In this document: in pieces, positions 9,370 through 19,339 of the stretch
How the letters are laid out: every line of letters starts with the position of its first letter
Numbering within the stretch: position 1 is the first letter of the stretch
Assembly (NCBI GenBank): GCA_004295015.1
Contig: SHNE01000021.1
Location: 89,831-153,830, forward strand
Reading direction: 5' to 3'
DNA length: 64,000 nucleotides
DNA from: Bacteroidota bacterium
GTDB lineage: Bacteria > Bacteroidota > Bacteroidia > AKYH767-A > 2013-40CM-41-45
The notes under the pieces: model-generated
Told to the model about the DNA's origin: nothing
Databases searched by the model: none
What the model saw: the letters and a program-made list of their open reading frames with translations, nothing else
Translations under genes and position numbers: made by a program

Positions 9370-10347
9370 TTAACTCAGTTTTGACTTGAATTCAGCACAA
9401 ATTACTGTTCCTTGAGGTTTGTTATCAAGGACAAAGATTTTTCCCTCATGACCTTCAACAATGTGCTTGACTATAAAAAGTCCTAAGCCTGTTCCCTTGG
9501 ATTTCCGTGTTTCTTCATTTCCAATTCTGAAAAATTTCTGAAAAATTTTATTTTTAAATTCATCAGGTATTCCAACGCCTTGATCACTGACACATAATTT
9601 TATTCCGTCAGCAGTTTTTTCTAAATCTACAACGATGGATTTTTCCTGAGGTGAGTATTTCCATGCATTCTCAATCAGGTTAGATAACAAGAGATGGAAA
9701 GCATTTTTGTCTCCAAGAATGTAAATTCCATCTTCAATGTGTGATGTGATCTTTTCATGATTTGGAACATTTTGAAATTTTTGAACAATTAATCTAACAA
9801 AAGCAGATAGATTTATTTCTTCCCTGTCAAAATTGTATCCCTTGTGGTTGATCAGGTTCGCAAGCAATGCATTTTCAACAAGATTGTTCAGACGTTCAGT
9901 ATCCGAAATGGCGTTATTAATAAATGAGATCTCCTTGTCCCTGTCAAGATTGTGACGTAAAATGGTTTGCAGGTATAGTTTGATGGATGCAAGCGGAGAC
10001 TTGAATTCGTGTGTAATTGACAATAAAAAATTTTTCTGCTGCCGTGCAAGATCGACTTCTTTTTTAAATGCTTTAATTGAGTGATATGATCCCCACACTA
10101 GGAGAATCAGAAAGACACTTCCTTCACCGATAACCATCCATCGGCGTTGTTTGATTTTCTTCTCCAGATAAGCTATTTCTTTTTCCTGACTCTCTTTTGA
10201 TTCTGATTTGAGTCGCACATTCTCAATTCTATGTTCGAAAACTTCAGCATTAAGATCGATAAGTAAATATGCCCACCAGCAAAATTGGACAAGAATATAG
10301 AAAGCCAGCAGATAGAGAAATAGAATAGGGCGCATAAGATGCCGCAA
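9370..10347 (-). CDS. Sensor histidine kinase, small periplasmic sensor region
   Basis: A 325-residue two-component sensor kinase. Two membrane helices (about 8-28 and 72-89) enclose a short periplasmic segment of about 40 residues predicted as coiled coil. HisKA follows, with phospho-acceptor His113 in ITHEFKSPLASIKL. The HATPase domain has N box NLIENAWKYS, G1 DQGVGIP and G2 KGTGLGLFIVK, all intact. No response regulator gene adjoins; the single-domain regulator at 18.7-19.1 kb is far away. The signal sensed is unknown. Confidence 0.93.
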   Translation of the reverse strand: MRHLMRPILFLYLLAFYILVQFCWWAYLLIDLNAEVFEHRIENVRLKSESKESQEKEIAYLEKKIKQRRWMVIGEGSVFLILLVWGSYHSIKAFKKEVDLARQQKNFLLSITHEFKSPLASIKLYLQTILRHNLDRDKEISFINNAISDTERLNNLVENALLANLINHKGYNFDREEINLSAFVRLIVQKFQNVPNHEKITSHIEDGIYILGDKNAFHLLLSNLIENAWKYSPQEKSIVVDLEKTADGIKLCVSDQGVGIPDEFKNKIFQKFFRIGNEETRKSKGTGLGLFIVKHIVEGHEGKIFVLDNKPQGTVICAEFKSKLS

Positions 10348-10490
10348 ATTAGAAAGAATCTCTCGAAAAAATGTGCCTTGCTAATAAAATGACAAAAAAT
10401 TGGATGAATAACCGGAGTACTAGCCCTTACCTAAACACGAGAAATGGGTTTTATCACTCAGGTATTTCCCTCTGAAAGCAGACAGAATAA

Positions 10491-13400
10491 TTATTCCTGA
10501 TAATTATAACGCGTCGTAATGCCGTCAACACGTTTAAGTATTTGCCAGCGGCCATTTTCGTCAAGCTTCTCAATAATATAATAATCAACACCGTTTTCCC
10601 AGCCGGTATAAGGTGTCCATTTAAGGTCTACCTGCCGCCCTTCATTCATTTCACCTTGCAGTAAAATAGTCGATGTCAAAGGACTGAGTTCTTCGGAAAT
10701 ATTGCACGAATTGATTACAAGAATTTTATAGTAATAATGATTGTTCTGAACATCTACATCATAGTCTATGAAATCGTTTTGTACCGAAGGTACGGATTTA
10801 ACAAAGCGATAATTTATTTCGTCTGTTGAGCGATAGATGTCGTACTGCACGACTTTATCCGGCTGTACCGTAGGTGGAATCCATTCCGTCAGGACAGTTT
10901 GGTTTTCTACAACCGTAGAACGAATGACATCCACGACCTGATCAGCGAAAAGATTCAGTGGATAGGTTTGAGATGTATCACTGTAGGAAGTATAAGTTAA
11001 TCCACATAAATCCGTAGCCATAATTCTGTAGGAATACGGATGAGGACAGTCAAATGTGGTATCCGTATAGGCTAAAGAATCTGCAGGGACTGTTGTCAGG
11101 TATTGAGGCACATCACCTTGTTCATATCGGTAAATCTGGTAACTGCTTACCGGACAACCTGAGTAGGCAGTCCATGTAACGCGGATATCCTGATTGAGCC
11201 TGAATGAGGATACATTAATTGTGGTATGAGCCGTGAGTTGATCCAAGGGAATTGCATTGCCGCAAATGTCCACCGCCTGTATTTTATAAGTATAAGTATT
11301 CGAAAGTGTATTGAGGTTTCGATCAATATATTCCGACTCAAGAGTAAAGTTTGTGTTTTGTACATTGGTTTCAGTATGAATAATTTCATACTGACCCGCT
11401 ACAGGATTTAGTCTGTACAAGACGTAAGCAGCCAGATCAATTGCCGGATTATTCTGCCAGATTATTTTTACATCTGTATTTGATAGCACAGATACACTAT
11501 ACATTTTTGATTCAGGGGGAGGAAGTGTGTCAAGCACGTGAATCATGGAAGGTTCGATAACAGAACTAAAACATCCGCTCTGATTGGTTACCTGTAATTT
11601 CACCGTATAGAACCCGGGTCTTGAGTAAACAACAACAGGATTTTCAGCCGTTGAACTCGTGCCGTCTCCGAAGTCCCATAGGTAAGTAGCCCCGTTTAGA
11701 TTACTGGTTGTATTTTGGAATGACACATAGAATGGCGTGCAACCTTGAGATGCATTGGCGGTAAATGAAGCAAGAGGTGTTGGCATTACATTTAATGTTT
11801 GTTGCAAGCCGGCAGTGTCCGAGCATCCAAATGAATTAGACACCAACAAATTCACCATAAAATTTCCTGTACCGATGTATTCATAGCTTGGGTTTTCCGC
11901 TGTTGAAATTCCTCCATCACCAAAGGTCCAGAAGGAACTTGAATGTCCGGACGAAAGATTATTGAAACTAGCAGAGTAAGGTTGGCAACCGGTAATAGAA
12001 GGAGTCGTAAAATTGGCAACCGGGCTAGGGTGGACGATAATTTTTTGCGGCATCTCAAAATAGGAGCTGCATCCGGCTGTGTCTTGCGTGACAAGTGAAA
12101 CAGTAAACACACCGGTATCTTGAAAAGTATGCATCGGATTTACAGAAACGTCAGCATATCCATCACCAAAACTCCAGCTCCAATCAATGGCATTTAAGGA
12201 ATGATCAGTAAAATTTACATCAAAGGGAGCGCAGCCTTCGAAAGCTGATGCAGTAAAATGTGTAACAGGTCCCAGCACATGTATATACAGATTCTTTACG
12301 AGAGTATCACTACAACCGAAACGGCTGCCGGCAATCAATGATACAGTATATATCCCTGGTCGGTTATAGATATGCGATGGCGTTTTGTTTGTTGAAGTGG
12401 TACTGTCACCAAAATCCCAGAGAAAGACATCAGCATCTACGGATAGATTAGTGAAATTCACCAGCGATGGCGCACAAGCATACACGTCGGGTGTCATAAA
12501 ATCTGCCCGTGGTTCGAGTGCACGAATCTTGGCAGGGATAATGAGTGTGTCCTTACATCCTCCATACATTGGATTAGCGGTGGTAATCAATCGTACATCA
12601 TAGACCCCCGGTTGAGTATAAGTATGGTAGGGGTTCATTAGATTTGATGTTCCTCCATCACCAAAATCCCATTCATATTGGTATCCATTGAGTGAAGCGT
12701 TTAAAAACCTCACTTCTACAGGAGCACAACCCGAATCAGCGGTACTTGTAAATCCAGCTTTAAGTGGAGAGATAGGTGGAGCGACAGCTGTGTCCTTGCA
12801 GCCATTAATATCGATTATTGCCAGACGAATTGGTACACCGCTATTTGAAGTATAGCTTGTCATTGGATGTTGAACGGTCGACGAATCGCCGTTACCAAAG
12901 ACCCAGTTCCACGAAACCGCATTTGCACTAAGGTCATTGAATTGTACATTCAAGGGTGCACAAATACCATTGGTTGTCCAGTTGAATGCTGCGTAGGCTG
13001 TATCAACTCTTACGTATTGAGGATAATCTACCTTGCTGACACAGCTACCACTAAATACAGTGAGACTCACATCAAACTGACCGGGGTTCATATACGGGTG
13101 CAAAGGATTGGTCAAGGATGAGCTACTACCATCGCCAAAATTCCATAGATACGATTCAGCATTTTGGGAAGTGCTTGTGAACAATACATTGAGATTTTCA
13201 CACCCTTTAGGATTGCTCGAAACAAAGGAGGCAAGCGGCAGATTCACTGTGATCGGCGGGTTCATCACAAAGGTTTGCGTACACCCTGCATTGTCTGTCA
13301 CAGTGAGGGTTACTGTATATACTCCTTCGCTACTGTAGATATGCCATGGAGAAATTGCCGTGGACGTAGTGCTATCTCCGAAATCCCACAGATAACTTGT

Positions 13401-16286
13401 ATAGTTTTGCAGACTCGTGTAAAAATGAACGGTATCCATTCCACATATTTCATTTTCACTGGCCATTAAAGGACTTATGAAGTTTGAAAATATGGATGTT
13501 GAAATGGAACTTTTACAGCCCATAGTATCCGTCACGGTTTGAGTGATAATATAGTTTGGTAAACCGCTATTGTAAATATGCGATGGATTCTGGAGGGAGG
13601 AGAGTGTACTGTCTCCGAAATTCCAATGCCAGTATGCAGCATTTCTCGAAGTGTCTTGTAACATTATTTGGGTATTGTTACAAGTGGCATTTTGATGTAC
13701 AATAAATCCCGGTGACGGGCCTGAAACACGGACAATACTATCCATTCGCAGCACTTGTACAATTCCGATAGTATCCGTGGCCGTTAATGTAACGGTATAG
13801 ATTCCCGGGCTGGTGTAAGTGTGTTGAGGGAATTGAAGTGTCGAAGTTGCCCCATCGCCAAATTCCCAAAACCAGGACGAGAACCCCGGAATGTTTTTGG
13901 TAAATGTAACGGCCAATGGAGTGCATCCTCTCTGAACAACAGGTTCACCTGAGTTACCTATGTCGACGGAGGATGTATCAGGTGTACCGAATATGTATGG
14001 AGGTGGTTGATAAAAAAGTGTACATACACCGTTAGTTATCATTAATGTGACATCATAAGCCGCTGATAGCATGTATGTATGCAATGGATTTTCCAGAGTG
14101 GATGTTCCTCCATCTCCAAAATCCCACAACCAGCCGGTTGCACCAACAGAGTTTGCATGGAACTGAACTGGCATAGGGAACACGGAATCCTGAGGTATCC
14201 CATAGAAATTTGCTCCGAACGGTGCATAGTATACGCCATTGCTTTGCATGGTTGTATATGAACAACCATCCGCGGTTGTAATGGTTAGAGATACGCTGTG
14301 ATAACCCGGACTGTTAAAAGTGTGATCCGGATGCTGCTGCGTGCTTGTGGTACCATCTCCGAAATCCCATAACCACGCCACTGCATTAAGAGATGTGTCT
14401 CTGAAACTTGCTTCCCATGGGGGACAGATGCTTGCTGTGTGATCGAATCCGGCATAGCCGCCTCGTACATCAAATGTGCTGAATGTCGGTATGGTTTGAG
14501 TACATCCGCCTCCGGCTGATGTTGAGGTAAGCGAAACAGTATACAATCCCGGACTTGAATAAGTATGTACAGGATTCTGAATATTTGAAGTTGTTCCGTC
14601 ACCAAAATCCCATGTCCACGATGTTGAGCCAACCGTAGCGTCAGTAAATTGCGTAGTCAAGGGTGCACAGCCAACCGTTGTTGGCGGTGGAACATAGTTC
14701 GCAACCGGGTTGACGGTTTGAATAAAGGAATTTTTTGTCAGCGTGTCTGTGCAACCTAAAGAGTCGCGTACAATCAGGCTCACATCGAAGTTTGCCGAAC
14801 TGGTGTATGTATGTGTAGGATTTTGTTGTGTTGAAGTAGTGCCATCACCAAAATTCCATTGATAGGTGAGTCCTGCAGGGGGACTCAGGTTTACAAAGTT
14901 TACGGTAAGCGGAGGGCAACCGATCCTTGTGTCTGCTGCAAACATACCTTTGGTTCGGGTAACTTTTACAATATTATAATAAACAATGCCTTTGGTACAT
15001 CCTCCGGGACCCCAGCATTTCAAGGTAACATTGAAGGTACCGCTGTTTGTATAAGTATGAGTTGGATTAATATCTGTAGAAGTTGTGCCGTCACCAAATA
15101 CCCAAAGACAAGAAACGTAGTCGGTAGAAGTATTGGTAAATTGAACAGTTAAGGGACCACAACCAACACTATTTTGATATGTGAAGCTTGGTGAAGGCTT
15201 GACCCCAACTTTAATCAAATTGGTTTTTACGACAGTATCTGAACAGCCATTTGCTGTAGAGACCATCATTTTTACAGTATAATTTCCTGGTTGATTATAT
15301 GTATGTGACGGACTGTAATTTGTTGAAGTAGTGCCATCACCAAAATCCCATTTGATAAAGGTTACATACATTACCGTCGTAGTAAAATTTACTGCAAGGG
15401 GAGCACAACCACTATCAACATTATTGGAGAATGTGGCCCAGTTTCGGGAATTGACAGTAATGCGTGTTGGAGTGTCAGATGTATCGCGACAACCATACGA
15501 ATTACCTACGATAAGTGATACATTGTAGTATCCTGCACCTGCGAATACATGCGAAGGATTTTGGAGTGTAGAACTTGTGCCATCACCAAAGTTCCATTGC
15601 CAGGAGTTATTTCCTGAAACATTATTACTTAACTGAAAAACGGTGGCTGGATCACAACTTGCATCAGGGCTTGTTGTAATAGCTGCATTAGGCTTTGGAT
15701 GTATGGTTATATATTGATTTCGAATTTTTATATCCTGACACCCATAAGCATTAGTCGCAATTAGTGTGATGGTGAAAGTGCCTGATTGAGCATAGCTATG
15801 ATTCGGGTTTGCCTGGGTGCTGGTTGTCCCGTCGCCGAAATCCCATAGATAGCCGGTAGCTGCAATAGAGGTATTGACGAATGAGTAATTGTTATTGTCC
15901 AGGCATGAAGCAGTGTTTGGACAATAAAAGTCAGCCGTTGGTTTGCCGTTTACATTAAGGAAATTAGAATACGTAGCCGTATCACTTCCACCGGATCCAT
16001 CATAGGCGATAAGGGTTATCGTATAGTTTCCCTGAAGAGTATACAGGTTTGATGGATTGGGAAGAGTAGAAGTATTTCCGTTTCCAAGATTCCAAAAATA
16101 GGAGCTGGCTCCCGTTGATGTATTATTGAATTGCACACTTAAAGGAATACAACCAACATTTCGGTTGGCTGTAAACGATGCCACAGGACCACCTTGTGCA
16201 GACAAGAGGTATATTGACAATGCCAGCGTGAGCCAGCTTTGTCTGTGAATCAGAATACGTACCACTTTCAGCGTATGGGTTCCCAT
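10491..16286 (-). CDS. Giant PKD-repeat surface protein (19 PKD repeats, FN3-like tail)
   Basis: A 1931-residue exported protein. The N-terminus is basic (HTLKVVRILIHRQSW) and is followed by a hydrophobic signal segment ending near LLSAQG. I count 19 consecutive PKD modules of about 80 residues, each with a W-x-FGDG core, a THTY-like strand and two conserved Cys. Four FN3-like modules follow from about residue 1560. The last one stops at TTRYNYQE, before its final strands. No T9SS type A or B (CHU_C) tail is present, although proteins of this build usually end in one. PKD arrays are extracellular adhesion or carbohydrate-contact spacers. Either the gene is 3'-truncated or this form is retained by other means. 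Confidence 0.88.
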   Translation of the reverse strand: MGTHTLKVVRILIHRQSWLTLALSIYLLSAQGGPVASFTANRNVGCIPLSVQFNNTSTGASSYFWNLGNGNTSTLPNPSNLYTLQGNYTITLIAYDGSGGSDTATYSNFLNVNGKPTADFYCPNTASCLDNNNYSFVNTSIAATGYLWDFGDGTTSTQANPNHSYAQSGTFTITLIATNAYGCQDIKIRNQYITIHPKPNAAITTSPDASCDPATVFQLSNNVSGNNSWQWNFGDGTSSTLQNPSHVFAGAGYYNVSLIVGNSYGCRDTSDTPTRITVNSRNWATFSNNVDSGCAPLAVNFTTTVMYVTFIKWDFGDGTTSTNYSPSHTYNQPGNYTVKMMVSTANGCSDTVVKTNLIKVGVKPSPSFTYQNSVGCGPLTVQFTNTSTDYVSCLWVFGDGTTSTDINPTHTYTNSGTFNVTLKCWGPGGCTKGIVYYNIVKVTRTKGMFAADTRIGCPPLTVNFVNLSPPAGLTYQWNFGDGTTSTQQNPTHTYTSSANFDVSLIVRDSLGCTDTLTKNSFIQTVNPVANYVPPPTTVGCAPLTTQFTDATVGSTSWTWDFGDGTTSNIQNPVHTYSSPGLYTVSLTSTSAGGGCTQTIPTFSTFDVRGGYAGFDHTASICPPWEASFRDTSLNAVAWLWDFGDGTTSTQQHPDHTFNSPGYHSVSLTITTADGCSYTTMQSNGVYYAPFGANFYGIPQDSVFPMPVQFHANSVGATGWLWDFGDGGTSTLENPLHTYMLSAAYDVTLMITNGVCTLFYQPPPYIFGTPDTSSVDIGNSGEPVVQRGCTPLAVTFTKNIPGFSSWFWEFGDGATSTLQFPQHTYTSPGIYTVTLTATDTIGIVQVLRMDSIVRVSGPSPGFIVHQNATCNNTQIMLQDTSRNAAYWHWNFGDSTLSSLQNPSHIYNSGLPNYIITQTVTDTMGCKSSISTSIFSNFISPLMASENEICGMDTVHFYTSLQNYTSYLWDFGDSTTSTAISPWHIYSSEGVYTVTLTVTDNAGCTQTFVMNPPITVNLPLASFVSSNPKGCENLNVLFTSTSQNAESYLWNFGDGSSSSLTNPLHPYMNPGQFDVSLTVFSGSCVSKVDYPQYVRVDTAYAAFNWTTNGICAPLNVQFNDLSANAVSWNWVFGNGDSSTVQHPMTSYTSNSGVPIRLAIIDINGCKDTAVAPPISPLKAGFTSTADSGCAPVEVRFLNASLNGYQYEWDFGDGGTSNLMNPYHTYTQPGVYDVRLITTANPMYGGCKDTLIIPAKIRALEPRADFMTPDVYACAPSLVNFTNLSVDADVFLWDFGDSTTSTNKTPSHIYNRPGIYTVSLIAGSRFGCSDTLVKNLYIHVLGPVTHFTASAFEGCAPFDVNFTDHSLNAIDWSWSFGDGYADVSVNPMHTFQDTGVFTVSLVTQDTAGCSSYFEMPQKIIVHPSPVANFTTPSITGCQPYSASFNNLSSGHSSSFWTFGDGGISTAENPSYEYIGTGNFMVNLLVSNSFGCSDTAGLQQTLNVMPTPLASFTANASQGCTPFYVSFQNTTSNLNGATYLWDFGDGTSSTAENPVVVYSRPGFYTVKLQVTNQSGCFSSVIEPSMIHVLDTLPPPESKMYSVSVLSNTDVKIIWQNNPAIDLAAYVLYRLNPVAGQYEIIHTETNVQNTNFTLESEYIDRNLNTLSNTYTYKIQAVDICGNAIPLDQLTAHTTINVSSFRLNQDIRVTWTAYSGCPVSSYQIYRYEQGDVPQYLTTVPADSLAYTDTTFDCPHPYSYRIMATDLCGLTYTSYSDTSQTYPLNLFADQVVDVIRSTVVENQTVLTEWIPPTVQPDKVVQYDIYRSTDEINYRFVKSVPSVQNDFIDYDVDVQNNHYYYKILVINSCNISEELSPLTSTILLQGEMNEGRQVDLKWTPYTGWENGVDYYIIEKLDENGRWQILKRVDGITTRYNYQE

Positions 16287-16353
16287 GATTATTTTATTGT
16301 TCGTCAGATATCTGACATTCTCTCCGTAACGAGAATTAAACCGGTCAGGTGAA

Positions 16354-16881
16354 TTATTTCACCTGAACCAGTCTGCTGTTCTTATCTATATATAATGGAT
16401 TGTCCGGTGACGATACTGAACGAGCATTCGCTTCAGCTACCAGGCTGCCTTCATTATTAATTTGTTTGATACGATACTGTGATGTACCGGCTAAAGGTTT
16501 TGTGTCTACCCAACTGTATAATAGTTCGAGGGGTGAACCGATTCCTTCTTTCAAACCTACAGGTTCAAATTCTTTGCCATCAGACGAACGCTCTATTACA
16601 TATATGCAATCTTCAGCGTTTTCTTTTGCTACCCAGTTGAGGTAAACCTTTCCGGAATTAAACACAATCGTTTCTTTTACGAATTCAAGTTTGCCCGGAA
16701 CCTTTGAGGCTGTCGCCGGCTCTTGTGCAAATACGCTTACAGTTGCAAATACGAGCACATAAAGTATAACAAGCTCAAGAACGTAGACAAAGAAGCGGTT
16801 GCCTTCGGCTTTTGATTTCAAGGATTGAAATTTGCGGGTTGGCTGCATTCCATCCTGTGTTGGTGATGTAATTGTTTTCAT
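16354..16881 (-). CDS. Small exported or anchored protein with a sorting-tail-like beta module
   Basis: Unknown function, 175 residues. I chose ATG 16881 rather than the in-frame ATG at 16944. A basic segment precedes one strong hydrophobic stretch (about residues 30-55, ending VSVFAQE), which looks like a long signal peptide or anchor. The rest resembles the small beta-sandwich module that often precedes T9SS tails (VYLNWVAKENAEDCIYVIER ... YRIKQINNEG), but no full sorting tail follows. It lies 67 bases upstream of the PKD giant on the same strand and may be cotranscribed with it. Confidence 0.7.
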   Translation of the reverse strand: MKTITSPTQDGMQPTRKFQSLKSKAEGNRFFVYVLELVILYVLVFATVSVFAQEPATASKVPGKLEFVKETIVFNSGKVYLNWVAKENAEDCIYVIERSSDGKEFEPVGLKEGIGSPLELLYSWVDTKPLAGTSQYRIKQINNEGSLVAEANARSVSSPDNPLYIDKNSRLVQVK

Positions 16882-17078
16882 TAGAAGGGGTTTAAATTCT
16901 TTATAGACAATATATACTCGAGTACCCACATGCAGTTCCTTCAATAAGCATTACATCTTACATCTGTAAGAAATGAGCCATTCTGTTTTGTTTGTCCGGT
17001 TGAAAACAGGCTTATCTTGAATTTTTGTATGAAAACGGCCAATAAGACTTGTTTTAGCCTTCAAAAAATCTGCAAGGT

Positions 17079-17111
17079 TTTGTCAAATTGAGATTTTGTA
17101 AAATTTATTTG
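17079..17111 (+). promoter_or_regulatory. Candidate promoter for the helical unknown gene
   Basis: TTTG at 17079-17082 and TTTATTTG at 17104-17111 (one mismatch to TAnnTTTG) are 21 bases apart. The predicted leader is about 70 bases. The remainder of 16945-17183 shows no gene. Confidence 0.35.
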
Positions 17112-17183
17112 CACTGTATCCTAAAGCAATAATCATCGTTAGACACCCTTAAGAAACTGATAAAAAATTAGACAACATAGGTT

Positions 17184-18641
17184 ATGGAAACATTAAACAA
17201 GACCATTAAAAAGTTGAATGACTCGGAATATCAGGAGCTGCTTGCCGCAGTTGCCGGTCGGAAAAACAATAAACCATATTTGGTTTTAGAAGCAGCTCGA
17301 AAGAACAGCTATGACGAAAATCAAATGATGGAATTGCTTGGTGTAAATCCAAGTACCTATTATACGCTCAAATCACGTTTGAATGAAAGGATTGCACAAT
17401 ACCTTTCACAAAATGTGAAAAATCCTATCAGTGCATTAAAAGATAAAGTAGCGATGGTTCCTGCCATGGTCTTTGGTAATGACCGTGAAGTTTCAATCCG
17501 CGCTTTAAAGAATCTTGAAAAACAATTAATAGAATATGATCTCTCTAATGAGTTGATCGTTGTATATAAAGCATTAGCTCGATTAAGTATGTACAATGGA
17601 GACCATAACTATTATGAAAAAGAATATAATCGTCATGTCGCTTATTCTTTGGCAGTAGTTAAGGCAGAAGATTTATTTTATGATTTTGTAAAGCGTGCCG
17701 GTAATTATATGCTAACACGTGATGAACGTGACCTGGAACATGTACAAGCTAACTTACGTGAACTTACCAATATTTCAGAATTATATCATGGCCACCGCCT
17801 TTTTGTAATGTACAATTTAGTCCGTATTTATTCACTTTGTCTGTTTACAACGCGAGTTGAAAACCTTAAGGCATTAGAAATCGAAGTGGATAATGTTCTT
17901 CAACAAATTAAAAAGCATTTTGAAAAGTATGAGCTTGATACTTTTTATCAAAGCATCCGCTTTATGGTTGATTATTTGTATTTTGAATACTATCAAAAAA
18001 CAGGAAATACTGTTCGCGCAGACCATTACTATAACATCATAAACAAGGATGTTCCTGAAGTTGCTTTTAAGCCGGTGTTTAGTTTCTATGTAACTCAGTA
18101 TCTTGAATCAAAACTTGACCGCTTTCTGCAGAATAATAAAATTGAGGAGCTCACAGATCTTAACAGTGATCTTGAAAGTAATTTCGAGGTTGATGTTAAT
18201 GAACCTTATCCATGCCTTTCTTTTCGCAAGTTTCAGTCAGTGTCAAAATTCTATGAAAATGATTTTTCAGGAGCCGCACGTATTATAAATAACCTTCGAA
18301 ACGATCTTTCAATGAAGAAATTTCTCTTCACTGATGTTGAATTCAAATTATTCCAGGCTCTGCAGTATTGCCTGCAAGGGGAAGATGGGCTGTGCAGTCA
18401 ATTGCTGCAGAGTGTAAAGCGTCAGATTAGTGAAGATGAGGAATTATTCGGACCGGCTACTTTATTCATCAAGATGTTAAAAGCAGCTATTAAGCCTGAA
18501 GAATTCAGAAAGAAAGTAAAACGTCTCACAGAAATTTATAACGCTTTCCAGGAATCAAACTCTGGCCGTAAAAGAATATTATGGTATGTGAAAATGGATG
18601 AAGCAATGATTCGACGTCTTGCAAATCCTATCAAAGATTAA
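17184..18641 (+). CDS. Uncharacterised all-helical protein with N-terminal HTH-like segment
   Basis: I do not recognise this 485-residue protein. The N-terminus (about 40-75) contains MMELLGVNPSTYYTLKSRL, which looks like a helix-turn-helix of the sigma-region-4 or helicase-loader sort. The remaining 400 residues are rich in helices with Tyr, Leu and charged residues, resembling a TPR-like solenoid (for example KALARLSMYNGDHNYYEKEY). No signal peptide or membrane segment is seen, so it is probably cytoplasmic. It is a single-gene unit ending at a strong bidirectional terminator. A role as a transcription regulator is inference only. Confidence 0.8.
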   Translation: METLNKTIKKLNDSEYQELLAAVAGRKNNKPYLVLEAARKNSYDENQMMELLGVNPSTYYTLKSRLNERIAQYLSQNVKNPISALKDKVAMVPAMVFGNDREVSIRALKNLEKQLIEYDLSNELIVVYKALARLSMYNGDHNYYEKEYNRHVAYSLAVVKAEDLFYDFVKRAGNYMLTRDERDLEHVQANLRELTNISELYHGHRLFVMYNLVRIYSLCLFTTRVENLKALEIEVDNVLQQIKKHFEKYELDTFYQSIRFMVDYLYFEYYQKTGNTVRADHYYNIINKDVPEVAFKPVFSFYVTQYLESKLDRFLQNNKIEELTDLNSDLESNFEVDVNEPYPCLSFRKFQSVSKFYENDFSGAARIINNLRNDLSMKKFLFTDVEFKLFQALQYCLQGEDGLCSQLLQSVKRQISEDEELFGPATLFIKMLKAAIKPEEFRKKVKRLTEIYNAFQESNSGRKRILWYVKMDEAMIRRLANPIKD

Positions 18642-18661
18642 AGCTTTAAAAGTATAATTAC

Positions 18662-18698
18662 AAAAAAAGCCTGTTGATTTAAATCAACAGGCTTTTTT
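18662..18698. terminator. Bidirectional terminator between the helical unknown and the response regulator
   Basis: A perfect 26-base palindrome (AGCCTGTTGATTT and its complement, 18668-18693) is flanked by seven A on the left and seven T on the right, so it can end transcription from both convergent genes. Confidence 0.92.
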
Positions 18699-18712
18699 TA
18701 TAGACCGGAAGC

Positions 18713-19123
18713 TTAAAAATTGATTGCTTCGAGATATTTTTCGTTCAAGGGCTTATTGACATATTTAACTACATACTGATTAGTGGATGCACGGTTAATG
18801 TCTTCCGGACTAATCGAAGAAGATAATACGATCACCTTTGCATTCTTTCTGACCTTCTCGCTTAACTTCTCAAATTCTTCCAAAAAACCGAAGCCATCTA
18901 TAACAGGCATATTCAGGTCAAGGAATATTAACTGAGGCATGGCAGCATCGTTACCTTCGTTTTCCTTAAGAAACTGAAGTGCTGATTCAGCCGAATTCTT
19001 AATAATAACAGTTTTAGAAAACATGTTAGTTGTGATCATCCGTTCATTGATGAAATTGTCAATGTCGTTATCATCAATCAGCAGAACTCGCTCAAATTTG
19101 AAGGTATCGTCTGCACTTTTCAT
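18713..19123 (-). CDS. Single-domain response regulator (CheY-like receiver)
   Basis: A 136-residue stand-alone receiver domain. The acidic pocket is LLIDDND (Asp17-18), the phospho-acceptor Asp69 is in FLDLNMPVIDGFG, Ser101 is in VLSSS and the conserved Lys124 is in YVNKP. There is no output domain. The frame stays open through the upstream tRNA gene, so the ATG at 19180 is rejected because it lies inside the tRNA; ATG 19123 gives a normal receiver. Its kinase partner is unknown. It sits 27 bases downstream of tRNA-Phe and may be cotranscribed with it, since no separate promoter is evident. Confidence 0.93.
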   Translation of the reverse strand: MKSADDTFKFERVLLIDDNDIDNFINERMITTNMFSKTVIIKNSAESALQFLKENEGNDAAMPQLIFLDLNMPVIDGFGFLEEFEKLSEKVRKNAKVIVLSSSISPEDINRASTNQYVVKYVNKPLNEKYLEAINF

Positions 19124-19150
19124 GTTAAAATCTTTTATAAGGTACCTTTG

Positions 19151-19223
19151 TGGTGATGAATGGAATCGAACCATCGACACAAGGATTTTCAGTCCTTTGC
19201 TCTACCAACTGAGCTACATCACC
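19151..19223 (-). tRNA. tRNA-Phe (anticodon GAA)
   Basis: On the minus strand the sequence folds as a 73-nt tRNA. The acceptor stem is GGTGATG/CATCACC, the D arm is GCTCAGTTGGTAGAGC, the anticodon stem is AAGGA/TCCTT with loop CTGAAAA (anticodon GAA), and the T loop is GGTTCGATTCC. The 3' CCA is not encoded in the DNA. Confidence 0.97.
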
Positions 19224-19244
19224 TAAATTTTCTTTAAGCGTGCG

Positions 19245-19274
19245 CAAAATTAGGAAAAAAATCAGTCTACCAAA
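19245..19274 (-). promoter_or_regulatory. Promoter of tRNA-Phe (and probably the response regulator)
   Basis: Read on the minus strand, TTTG (19271-19274), 18 bases, then TAATTTTG (19245-19252), an exact TAnnTTTG match. Transcription would start about 15-18 bases before the tRNA 5' end. Confidence 0.75.
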
Positions 19275-19339
19275 ATTATTTTGGCCCTAGTTTGCGTCGG
19301 AGAAAACTATTGAATTCAAAATTTTACCTTGCATGCCTT

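Noticed and set aside
10491..16286. Regularly spaced repeats of about 240 bases, considered as an array or mobile repeat
   Set aside because: They are the coding repeats of PKD modules in one protein. Unit length and divergence do not fit CRISPR or satellite DNA. The many other-frame open stretches here are by-products of the same repeats.
19124..19180. Longer N-terminus for the response regulator starting at 19180
   Set aside because: That start lies inside the tRNA-Phe gene; ATG 19123 yields a complete receiver domain.
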